Source of the DNA: Desulfobulbaceae bacterium | Lineage (GTDB): Bacteria; Desulfobacterota; Desulfobulbia; Desulfobulbales; SURF-16 | Direction of reading: 5' to 3' | Assembly: GCA_024763495.1 (NCBI GenBank) | Contig: JANTFJ010000224.1 | Span: 1 to 5,080 of the forward strand | DNA length: 5,080 nt | Part shown: piece after piece, positions 1-5,080 of the stretch | How the letters are laid out: each line of letters opens with the position of its first letter | Numbering within the stretch: position 1 is the first letter of the stretch | Notes under the pieces: generated by a model | Told to the model about the DNA's origin: nothing | Database searches by the model: none | Seen by the model: the letters and a program-made list of their open reading frames with translations, nothing else | Translations under genes and position numbers: made by a program

Positions 1-5
1 TCTAT

Positions 6-98
6 CGGAGTCTCCCGCTGGTCGCTTACCTGCACCCTGTAACCAGTTACAATTACAGGGGTTAGCGAAGTTAGGACGCTTACCCCATGAGTAGTTAC
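6..98 (-). repeat. Mosaic intergenic repeat cluster 1
   Basis: Read on the minus strand (98 to 6), this stretch has the modules GTAACTACTC (89-98), GGTAAGCG (77-84), GTAACTGGTTAC (39-50), GGTAAGCG (23-30) and GAGACTCCG (6-14), the last two separated by 8 bases. The same order and the same 8-base gap occur on the plus strand at 4703-4785. Modules are seen directly; calling them one repeat family is inference from shared order and spacing. Confidence 0.7.
35..60. repeat. Stem-loop inside repeat cluster 1
   Basis: CCCTGTAA (35-42) and TTACAGGG (53-60) are a perfect 8-base inverted repeat with a 10-base loop. The overlapping GTAAC-CA-GTTAC (39-50) is a competing smaller palindrome. There is no T-run after either arm, so it is not a typical terminator; it is more likely a structural part of the repeat. 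Confidence 0.6.
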
Positions 99-106
99 GA
101 AAATTT

Positions 107-135
107 AAAAAATTCGATTCTAATCCTCGGGATTA
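107..135 (-). terminator. Weak candidate terminator after the radical SAM gene
   Basis: On the minus strand, a perfect 6-base stem (TAATCC, loop CGA, GGATTA; 121-135) is followed 8 bases later by six T (107-112) and further A/T-rich sequence. It is about 100 bases past the stop codon. The stem is short and the gap to the T-run too long for a strong intrinsic terminator, so this is tentative. Confidence 0.3.
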
Positions 136-231
136 AGGGCTTGCCCGGAGACAAATTTGCATTCCAAGTTATTTTTGAGTAAGCCTTAAGTAAACCTCAA
201 ATTCTACCATGTCAAGCTTACCCGCGATAAG

Positions 232-1521
232 TCAATCCCGCAACGGCGGATTGAAATAGCCGAAACGTAAATCAGGAAAAATTTTCTTTAAAGCGGCCAG
301 CCAGTTCAGCATGCCCATGGGCGGTTGCCTGGCAGGATGCTGAACAACGGAAAAATACCAGTCAGGATCCATATTGAGATTACGGAGTTGAATCAAGTCT
401 GGACGATAAAGGTCAACAAGATCACAAAGAGCCGCAAATTCCGCCGGATCATCAGTAAAACCGGGCAGGATAAAATAATTAAGCGAGACAAATTTCCCAG
501 CCTTTTTCATTACCAGGATTGATTCCAGAACATTCTTAAAGCTGAATCCACGGGGCCGATAATAGAGAGTGTGACAGCCCTTGCGGCTGCTGTTAATGCT
601 AACCCGGATTGAATCAAGACCGGCAACAGCCAGCCGTTCGACTGCTTCGGGCAGGCTGGAATTACTGTTAAGGTTGATTGTCCCCCTTGTTGTCTCTTTA
701 CGAATCAGGCGAATGCTCTTTTCCAGGGTGTCGGCCTGGAGAAGGGGCTCACCCTCGCATCCCTGGCCAAAACTGACAACGCCCTGTTTAACCTTCCGCA
801 GATGAGAAATGGCAATTTCGGCAATTTCTTCAGCCCGGGGAACAAATTTGATCCGATCCTGGGTTGAAGGACAGCAACCCGCAGGCTGGAGAGAAATACA
901 ACCCACACAGTCAGCGTTACAGACCGGAGATGAAGGCAGGGGCGCCTCATAACGACCAAGAAAAAAATTACGGGCAGCAGGACAGCCATAAGTCAGGCTG
1001 CATTTTCCCAGATGTTGAATAAGGCGATTATGAGGGAATTTTTTTAATTTTGCCGTGGTTTTTTTTCTTATCCGCCCCAGATCCAGGTCAGTCAGATCCT
1101 GGCGGGGATCAGGATCGCTGCGAAAAGCAGAGACCCAGAATCTACCATCATACCAACCTACTGCCGTATAGGCAAAAAGGGGCAGACAGTCAACATCAGG
1201 GTTCATTTTTTCAAAAGCGGCGGAATAAACAGCGGTATGGGCTGGCGCCATAAAGGCGGCAACCGCCTGTATTCCCTCAGCAGGGTCATCAGGGCTGCAA
1301 TCGAGCAGGGCCGGTTCACCTACTGTCGGATCAAAGCCGATGGGCAGACGACCGGGCAGGACAAAAAGATCACTGCCCGCAGGTAAAGGGATAAGCTCAG
1401 AAAGCCTTGGTTTAAAAAACCAGCGATTGCTCCGTCCCGCCATTTTCAGCTCAGGAAAATCTTTTATCTCACCTTTACGATTGGCATACACCAGGCTGGG
1501 CGTCTGTTCCGGATGAATCAT
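232..1521 (-). CDS. Uncharacterised radical SAM protein, 429 aa
   Basis: The protein carries a radical SAM core starting near residue 195. The [4Fe-4S]-binding CX3CX2C motif is C201-C205-C208 (CNADCVGC), followed by a glycine/glutamate motif at 251-259 (FGQGCEGEP) of the type that contacts S-adenosylmethionine. A strand with NLNSNSS (283-289) and another with SIRVSINS (304-311) fit the rest of the barrel. The first 190 residues are not a domain I recognise. Additional cysteines lie before and after the cluster motif (C174, C180, C216, C217, C255) and could hold a second cluster or be substrate-binding. No membrane segment or signal peptide is visible, so it is probably cytoplasmic. The ATG is 22 bases after the stop of the 141-residue gene and lacks a clear Shine-Dalgarno, suggesting translational coupling. 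The radical SAM class is secure; substrate and product are unknown. It is not ThiH, BioB or HemN by its motifs. Confidence 0.9.
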   Translation of the reverse strand: MIHPEQTPSLVYANRKGEIKDFPELKMAGRSNRWFFKPRLSELIPLPAGSDLFVLPGRLPIGFDPTVGEPALLDCSPDDPAEGIQAVAAFMAPAHTAVYSAAFEKMNPDVDCLPLFAYTAVGWYDGRFWVSAFRSDPDPRQDLTDLDLGRIRKKTTAKLKKFPHNRLIQHLGKCSLTYGCPAARNFFLGRYEAPLPSSPVCNADCVGCISLQPAGCCPSTQDRIKFVPRAEEIAEIAISHLRKVKQGVVSFGQGCEGEPLLQADTLEKSIRLIRKETTRGTINLNSNSSLPEAVERLAVAGLDSIRVSINSSRKGCHTLYYRPRGFSFKNVLESILVMKKAGKFVSLNYFILPGFTDDPAEFAALCDLVDLYRPDLIQLRNLNMDPDWYFSVVQHPARQPPMGMLNWLAALKKIFPDLRFGYFNPPLRD

Positions 1522-1543
1522 GGTTTATCTGATATCTGTTTAA

Positions 1544-1969
1544 TCACCGGGGCCGGAGGTTATCCATTACAGAATCAACAACCTTGTAGATTTCCAGATC
1601 ATCACCAAAAACATCCTGAATTTTCGGATGGTCAAGTAAATCCTCAATAATATACTGGGTCAGATAAAGACTGAGAAAATTAGCATCCGTTACCAGCTGC
1701 CGTAAAGGCGCAATCTTGTACTGGATGTCAAAATCCTCCATGTCCTGCATATTCTTAAAAAGGTTCTCAAACAATTCACGAATAGCACTTTCAGACGTTG
1801 TTTCGACAATATGGGCGTCAAGCAACCTTTGTACCAGCTTGGTTGCCAACCCCTCCGCGTGTTTATAAGCGGTAGAAAGCATGAACCGTCTCTCCTGTTC
1901 CCGCTTTCTGTCTATATCCCGGACAGCCCTGTTACCGGCCCCATAAGGATTACTGGCATGATGTCCCAT
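1544..1969 (-). CDS. Conserved-looking small helical protein of unknown function, 141 aa
   Basis: I do not recognise this family. The protein starts with a flexible Gly/His/Asn-rich and then highly charged stretch (residues 1-28), followed by what look like amphipathic helices at about 30-54, 60-79, 84-113 and 124-138. There are no cysteines, no membrane segment, no signal peptide and no evident catalytic motif, so a binding, scaffold or regulatory role is more likely than an enzyme; this is inference. It has an AGGAG ribosome site 6 bases before the ATG, which supports the chosen start. Met30 has its own AGGAG with 9 bases of spacing and would give a 112-residue form lacking the charged N-terminus. 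The gene ends 22 bases before the radical SAM start, so the two are probably one operon and may work together. Its leader (about 1970-2100) is pyrimidine-rich in the transcript. Confidence 0.8.
   Translation of the reverse strand: MGHHASNPYGAGNRAVRDIDRKREQERRFMLSTAYKHAEGLATKLVQRLLDAHIVETTSESAIRELFENLFKNMQDMEDFDIQYKIAPLRQLVTDANFLSLYLTQYIIEDLLDHPKIQDVFGDDLEIYKVVDSVMDNLRPR
1892..1896 (-). promoter_or_regulatory. Internal ribosome-binding site before Met30 of the 141-aa protein
   Basis: AGGAG lies 9 bases before the ATG of Met30 (1880-1882). It competes with the site at 1976-1980 and could give a 112-residue form. The upstream site has better spacing, so the longer protein is preferred. Confidence 0.35.
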
Positions 1970-1975
1970 AATACA

Positions 1976-1980
1976 CTCCT
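1976..1980 (-). promoter_or_regulatory. Ribosome-binding site of the 141-aa gene
   Basis: AGGAG with 6 bases to the ATG at 1967-1969, the best-placed ribosome site for this reading frame. It decides the start in favour of 1969. Confidence 0.75.
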
Positions 1981-1998
1981 ATTTTCAGAAAACAAAAA

Positions 1999-2028
1999 CA
2001 GAGAACAGAAAATGACTCTTTCTCTCTG
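1999..2028 (-). promoter_or_regulatory. Possible hairpin in the leader of the 141-aa gene
   Basis: CAGAG (1999-2003) and AGAAA (2007-2011) pair with CTCTG (2024-2028) and TTTCT (2019-2023), giving a 10-base stem with a 3-base bulge and a 7-base loop. It ends 18 bases before the ribosome site. The arms are purine- and pyrimidine-rich, so chance pairing is a real possibility. No protein or RNA regulator can be named. Confidence 0.3.
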
Positions 2029-2133
2029 ATATCCCGACGGATCGTCTTCTGCTGTTTTCATTAATTAAAAATGGATAACACGCAAAGCAATGTCATGACT
2101 GGTGCTATGTAAGCAGGTCAAAATGGACGAAGA

Positions 2134-2176
2134 GGTAAGCACCCTTAAAAACAGGGCATAAACTTCAACTCCGGAT
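2134..2176 (-). repeat. 43-base repeat, copy 1
   Basis: It matches the plus strand at 4893-4935 in inverted orientation with 4 mismatches in 43 positions by eye and no gaps. The conserved centre includes CCCTTAAAAACAGGG, a 4-base stem around an A-rich loop on the plus strand. Confidence 0.85.
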
Positions 2177-2181
2177 GAAGT
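2162..2181. repeat. Small stem-loop after the AICAR transformylase gene
   Basis: ACTTCA (2162-2167) and TGAAGT (2176-2181) are a perfect 6-base inverted repeat with an 8-base loop, 24 bases past the transformylase stop. On the minus strand only three T follow the stem start of the next unit, so termination would be weak. The stem is absent from the 4893-4935 copy, where the arm bases differ. Confidence 0.4.
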
Positions 2182-2204
2182 GCAGCTGAATAGTTACCAT
2201 GCAA

Positions 2205-3500
2205 TCAATGCTTAAAGGATCGTTGACCGGTAAATTTCATTGCCACCTGGGGATCAGCCTCGTTACAGGCCTGGATAGTCTCAAAATCACGCATTGAGCC
2301 ACCGGCCTGGAGAATTGAGGTAATTCCCTGACGGATACCCACGTCCGCCCCGTCACGATATGGAAAAAAGGCATCAGAAATCATGCAGGAACCGGGCAGA
2401 CCTGCCTTTTCCTCCCTGGTCTGCTGATCAACAGCCTCCAGATCGGCTTTGTCACGTTTACCCTGCTCTACTGCCAGGGCAAGATCAGCGTATGGAATAC
2501 CAAACTTATCAAAACAGGTAATATCGGCATACTTGGTATAGGCCTTTTGCACGGCAATTTCCGCCACCCCGACCCTGTCCTGTTCTCCGGTACCGATTCC
2601 CGTAGTTACACCATTTTTAACATAAATCACCGAATTAGAGGTTACCCCGTGCTCTACGGCCCAGCCAAAAAGCATGTCATCAATCTCAGCCTGGGTGGGC
2701 TGGCGCTCGCAGCGGTATTCCTCGCCCTTGTAAGTGGTAACAGCATCCTGCAAATGCTCTGGTTTACGGATGGAATTAACTGCTGACTGCTGGGCGATAA
2801 TCCCGCCGTCAATAAGAGATTTAAAATCAACAAAACGATAATTTTCAAAATCCGCCAGACGATCAATAGCCGCCATTTTAATAACCCGCAGATTTTTCCG
2901 GGCCGCGAGAATTTGCAGGGTGCCTTCTTCAAACTCAGGAGCGCAGACAACTTCCAGATAATTTTTCGCCATCAATTCCGCTGTATCTTTATCAACCGGA
3001 CGGCTCAAAATAACCGCCCCTCCAAAGGCCGCTATCCGATCACTGCGGTTTGCCTTATTATAGGCATCAGCCGGAGAGCTCCCCAGGGCGGCACCGCAGG
3101 GATTGTTATGTTTCAGGATAACCGCTGCCGGTTTATCAACCAGATATTTTATAATATTCAGGCCGTTATCAATATCAGTCAGATTAATTTTTCCGGGATG
3201 TTTACCAACCTGGAGCATGTCTTCTACTGAAATAGCGCTCACCAGACCGTTACCCGGTTCAATGAAATGACAGTCGCCCAGGGTCAGGTTACCGTTGACA
3301 AGCTCATACAGCGCGGCTTCCTGATCGGGATTCTCGCCATATCTGACTCCCCGCTCGTCAACTGTGCCGTCTTCCATGGTGATCTTCCAGGTTCTTTTCC
3401 GGTAAACCAGGGTCTGATCACCAAAAGAAATTGTCATCTCCATGGGAAAATGATCACCTAAAATTGTTGTATACATTTTTTTCAGATCTTGAGCAGCCAT
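2205..3500 (-). CDS. Stand-alone AICAR transformylase (PurH C-terminal domain type), 431 aa
   Basis: This enzyme should transfer a formyl group from 10-formyltetrahydrofolate to AICAR, giving FAICAR, the penultimate step of IMP synthesis in the cytoplasm. Visible PurH transformylase motifs, in order: RYGENPDQ (53-60), KHNNPCG (130-136, containing the catalytic Lys-His pair known from ATIC), DRIAAFGG (154-161), SNSVIYVKNG (288-297, with the conserved Asn), FFPYRDG (378-384), GGSMRD (400-405) and FTGQRSFKH (423-431, the family's usual C-terminus). Bifunctional PurH is about 510-530 residues with a roughly 190-residue IMP cyclohydrolase domain in front; here only about 50 unrelated residues precede RYGEN. 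Ring closure to IMP must therefore come from another protein. The gene upstream is intact thiH, so the missing domain is not lost to a frameshift. An AGGAG site 5 bases before the ATG fixes the start. Such proteins are annotated as PurH, PurH2 or PurV in different schemes, so I leave the symbol empty. Confidence 0.93.
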   Translation of the reverse strand: MAAQDLKKMYTTILGDHFPMEMTISFGDQTLVYRKRTWKITMEDGTVDERGVRYGENPDQEAALYELVNGNLTLGDCHFIEPGNGLVSAISVEDMLQVGKHPGKINLTDIDNGLNIIKYLVDKPAAVILKHNNPCGAALGSSPADAYNKANRSDRIAAFGGAVILSRPVDKDTAELMAKNYLEVVCAPEFEEGTLQILAARKNLRVIKMAAIDRLADFENYRFVDFKSLIDGGIIAQQSAVNSIRKPEHLQDAVTTYKGEEYRCERQPTQAEIDDMLFGWAVEHGVTSNSVIYVKNGVTTGIGTGEQDRVGVAEIAVQKAYTKYADITCFDKFGIPYADLALAVEQGKRDKADLEAVDQQTREEKAGLPGSCMISDAFFPYRDGADVGIRQGITSILQAGGSMRDFETIQACNEADPQVAMKFTGQRSFKH

Positions 3501-3505
3501 GAACT

Positions 3506-3510
3506 CTCCT
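3506..3510 (-). promoter_or_regulatory. Ribosome-binding site of the AICAR transformylase gene
   Basis: AGGAG with 5 bases to the ATG at 3498-3500. It confirms that translation begins after the missing cyclohydrolase domain rather than further upstream. Confidence 0.8.
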
Positions 3511-3551
3511 CTTATATTAATTTAGTTGGTTCTATTGGTTTTGCTGATTCA

Positions 3552-4688
3552 TCAACAAAATCCGTCATCTTTCATCTGCAACCTGTCCTCTGCAACCTGA
3601 AACGCCGCATCCCAATCCTTCCGAACCGGATCAAATCCCCGGCCCCTGATGTCAGAGCACACCTCATCAACCGTCCGCCTGTCGCCCACGGAAAACTGTT
3701 CCCCCTCAAGTTCGGGATGAGCGTAACCACCAGGAACCGTTGATGACCCGGCTGAATACCTGGTAGGCCCCAGCCCGATCATGCCGTTGCGGTAACGCCC
3801 CTCCTCCCTGGTGGAAAGCAGCAGACCGACATCATGATCAAAAATCCGCAAGGCAAAAATGAGCTGGGACAAATTATGCTCCGAGACCTCAACCCTGGCC
3901 TTGAAACCGCCTTCCGCGTAACACAAGCGGGGAAATGACACAGTAAGCGCGGTCTGCCAGTAATGTTTCCGCAGCCAGGCAAGATGCATGCCCAGGGCCA
4001 GGCCCTCAAGCCGCCAGTCAGCCAGACCCAGCAGAGCGCCTATCCCGACCTCGCGCATTCCTGCAGCCGCGACCTTATCAGGCACCTGAAGCCGATAGGC
4101 AAAATCACGTTTCCTGCCGCTTAAATGCACCTCGTCATAAGTTGAACGATCATAGGTTTCCTGGTAAACCGCGACTCCGGTGATCCCAGCCTGAAAGAGC
4201 CGGCGATATTCCTCTGTTTCCAGAGGTTGAATCTCGATAGTGATGGAGGCGAATTTATCTCGCAGCCTGGAAGCCAGTTTGGCCAGATAATCAACATCCA
4301 GTCTAGCCGGAGCCTCACCGGAAACCAGGAGAATATGATTTATCTGCCGATTATGAAGAATCAAGGCCTCATTTTCAGCCTCTTCCAGCTTCAGAAGACG
4401 ACGACTGATTTTGTTATCAGCGGAAAAACCGCAGTAGGCGCAGCGATTAACACAGTAATTGGAAAGATAAAGCGGGGCGTAAATCTGGATTGTATTACCG
4501 AAACGCATAGCGGAAATTTCCGCTGAGCGGGCAGCCAGAGCCGGCAACTGTTCTGCCGCAGCCGGCGACAGCAAAGCAGCCAGATCCATTATATCCGCAT
4601 GCTCGCTCCGCAAAGCCCGGCTGACCTCTTGAGGGCCGCAGCCGACAAAATATTTCTGCAAATCATGAAAAGATGGTATCTCAAACAT
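3552..4688 (-). CDS. thiH: 2-iminoacetate synthase ThiH (tyrosine lyase), 378 aa
   Basis: ThiH cleaves tyrosine by radical SAM chemistry to dehydroglycine (2-iminoacetate) and p-cresol; ThiG then uses dehydroglycine with ThiS thiocarboxylate and deoxyxylulose phosphate to make the thiazole of thiamine. The motif CX3CX2C is C79-C83-C86 (CVNRCAYCGF) for the [4Fe-4S] cluster, followed by VSGE (122-125). Further ThiH signatures are YQETY (175-179), SFPRL (251-255), LSTRE (291-295), PGGYA (319-323) and RKDWD (356-360). Length matches Escherichia coli ThiH (377 aa), and the N-terminal region resembles it too (MALLSPAA-like segment at 36-44), so the gene looks complete. There is no clear Shine-Dalgarno before the ATG. 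It is 51 bases upstream of the AICAR transformylase gene and probably co-transcribed with it. No thiG, thiS, thiF or thiE lies in the window. HydG is excluded by length and by lack of its C-terminal cluster motif. Confidence 0.96.
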   Translation of the reverse strand: MFEIPSFHDLQKYFVGCGPQEVSRALRSEHADIMDLAALLSPAAAEQLPALAARSAEISAMRFGNTIQIYAPLYLSNYCVNRCAYCGFSADNKISRRLLKLEEAENEALILHNRQINHILLVSGEAPARLDVDYLAKLASRLRDKFASITIEIQPLETEEYRRLFQAGITGVAVYQETYDRSTYDEVHLSGRKRDFAYRLQVPDKVAAAGMREVGIGALLGLADWRLEGLALGMHLAWLRKHYWQTALTVSFPRLCYAEGGFKARVEVSEHNLSQLIFALRIFDHDVGLLLSTREEGRYRNGMIGLGPTRYSAGSSTVPGGYAHPELEGEQFSVGDRRTVDEVCSDIRGRGFDPVRKDWDAAFQVAEDRLQMKDDGFC

Positions 4689-4758
4689 TTTTATAAAGTC
4701 TTGTAACTATTCAGGTAGGGGCGAAAAACTGCCAAAACCACCGACCTGTAACTGTTCA

Positions 4759-4968
4759 GAGGTAAGCGAACCAAGTGAGACTCCGTGTGCTTTAGCTGTG
4801 CGTGATAAGGTTGTCTTACATAGCACGTAACCGTTCACCAGGGAGTAAATCTTTGCAATATTTAAGTCTCTGAGCATTTACCAGTGCCTTAGATTCGGAG
4901 TCGGAGTTTATGCCCTGTTTTTAAGGGTGTTTACCTGTTTATTCGGAGTCTCGTTCCCCGCTTACCTG
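4759..4968. repeat. Possible MITE-like fold-back unit of 210 bases
   Basis: Bases 4759-4785 and 4944-4968 are imperfect inverted copies of each other: both contain GGTAAGCG and GAGACTCCG, with 8 and 6 bases between them. They enclose 158 bases without a reading frame. I see no target-site duplication, so mobility is inference only. Confidence 0.4.
4893..4935 (+). repeat. 43-base repeat, copy 2
   Basis: Inverted partner of 2134-2176, with 4 differences in 43 bases. As in the other cluster it follows a GTAAC-type module on the same strand, but at a longer distance. Confidence 0.85.
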
Positions 4969-4986
4969 TGCCTGCGCAGCATACTA

Positions 4987-5080
4987 GGAGGCTGTCCGAG
5001 AATGCCATTTTCCCCCAACTCTGTGTTATTTTGAAAAAATAATGCTCGCAATATCAACTATATGGCTGTGCTTATTTTTT
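4987..5080. mobile_element. Probable end of an insertion sequence (IS1182-like), running off the window
   Basis: The sequence GGAGGCTGTCCGAGAATG (4987-5004) resembles the terminal repeats of IS1182-type elements, which commonly read GGCTGTCC near the tip; this is from memory of the family. It follows a CTAG (4984-4987) and is directly downstream of an interrupted repeat cluster. Only about 94 bases are in the window, with no transposase, so family assignment is tentative. Confidence 0.45.
5034..5080. repeat. Long imperfect hairpin inside the probable IS end
   Basis: AAAAAATAA (5034-5042) pairs perfectly with TTATTTTTT (5072-5080). Inner segments GC, GC and ATAT also pair around a CAACT loop (5054-5058), giving about 17 pairs with small internal loops. 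On the plus strand it ends in six T at the window edge, so it could act as a terminator shielding the element from outside transcription. Confidence 0.55.

Larger units (their letters stand above)
1..231. other. Non-coding region after the radical SAM gene
   Basis: No convincing gene is present. The left 98 bases are repeat cluster 1. The rest holds an A/T-rich stretch (99-117), a small perfect inverted repeat (121-135) and about 85 bases in which I see nothing. Confidence 0.7.
2102..2197 (-). repeat. Mosaic intergenic repeat cluster 2
   Basis: It lies between the AICAR transformylase and the 141-residue gene, starting 7 bases after the transformylase stop. On the minus strand it begins with GTAACTATTCAG (2186-2197), identical to the plus strand at 4703-4714. 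It continues with the 43-base segment 2134-2176 shared with 4893-4935, and ends at 2102-2113, where 12 bases equal the reverse complement of 4815-4826. The remaining 1970-2101 stretch holds the leader of the 141-residue gene; no confident promoter was seen there. Confidence 0.75.
4703..4968 (+). repeat. Mosaic intergenic repeat cluster 3
   Basis: The largest cluster, upstream of thiH. Plus-strand modules are GTAACTATTCAG (4703-4714), GTAACTGTTCAG (4748-4759), GGTAAGCG (4761-4768), GAGACTCCG (4777-4785), GTAACCGTTCACCAGGG (4827-4843), the 43-base segment (4893-4935), and an inverted CGGAGTCTC (4944-4952) with CGCTTACCTG (4959-4968). No gene is visible from 4689 to 5080. No TPP riboswitch could be recognised in front of thiH, and no convincing promoter; if one exists it overlaps these repeats. 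Confidence 0.75.

Noticed and set aside
705..989. Minus-strand open frame of 94 codons inside the radical SAM gene
   Set aside because: It is in another frame of the same strand across the cysteine cluster region; the main frame carries all recognised motifs.
2055..2092. Sigma-70 promoter for the 141-residue gene
   Set aside because: On the minus strand a TTGCTT-like -35 can be placed 17 bases before TAATTA, but the -10 match is poor and A/T-rich sequence makes chance matches likely.
2913..3230. Plus-strand open frame of 105 codons
   Set aside because: It lies wholly opposite the well-conserved transformylase coding sequence, has no recognisable domain and is best explained as a shadow frame.
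3501..3551. Frameshifted N-terminal cyclohydrolase domain of PurH
   Set aside because: Only 51 bases separate the transformylase start from the end of an intact thiH, too little for the missing domain, and a good ribosome site precedes the ATG.
4227..4526. Plus-strand open frame of 99 codons opposite thiH
   Set aside because: It overlaps the radical SAM core of thiH in antisense, with no ribosome site or domain.
3552..4688. HydG or a menaquinone/F420 radical SAM enzyme instead of ThiH
   Set aside because: Length, SFPRL, PGGYA and RKDWD motifs match ThiH along its full length, and HydG's C-terminal extension with its cluster motif is absent.
4703..4968. CRISPR array
   Set aside because: The repeated pieces are short, occur in both orientations and have irregular spacing; there are no equal-length spacers and no cas gene.
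4689..5080. TPP riboswitch upstream of thiH
   Set aside because: I looked on the minus strand for the CTGAGA and ACCTGATCTGG-type conserved blocks and found neither; the space is filled by repeats.

Overview
The window holds four protein-coding genes, all read from the minus strand, separated and flanked by clusters of a short mosaic intergenic repeat; the right edge looks like the end of an insertion sequence. In transcription order (right to left) the genes are thiH (radical SAM tyrosine lyase of thiamine thiazole synthesis, 3552-4688), a stand-alone AICAR transformylase (purH-type domain without the cyclohydrolase half, 2205-3500), a 141-residue helical protein of unknown function (1544-1969) and an uncharacterised radical SAM protein (232-1521). 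No rRNA, tRNA or CRISPR array was seen.

The organism looks like an anaerobic bacterium. ThiH is the oxygen-sensitive alternative to ThiO, two of four genes are radical SAM enzymes, and purine synthesis uses a split AICAR transformylase. Base composition is balanced and two genes have good AGGAG ribosome sites. A sulfate-reducing or related Desulfobacterota is my best guess, but this is inference from gene style, not a match.

Layout. 1-231: non-coding, with repeat cluster 1, two hairpins and a weak terminator candidate after the radical SAM gene. 232-1969: the radical SAM gene and the 141-residue gene, 22 bases apart and probably one transcript. 1970-2204: the leader of that pair plus repeat cluster 2. 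2205-4688: the AICAR transformylase and thiH, 51 bases apart and probably co-transcribed. 4689-4968: repeat cluster 3, which comes within 14 bases of the thiH start. 4969-5080: a short unique stretch, then a probable IS end with a long imperfect hairpin.

How the genes fit together. ThiH and AICAR transformylase belong to thiamine and purine synthesis, which share the intermediate aminoimidazole ribotide, so their pairing makes loose metabolic sense. No other thiamine gene and no TPP riboswitch was seen. The radical SAM gene and the 141-residue gene form a separate pair with unknown substrate; that pair and the repeat family are the least explained parts of the window.
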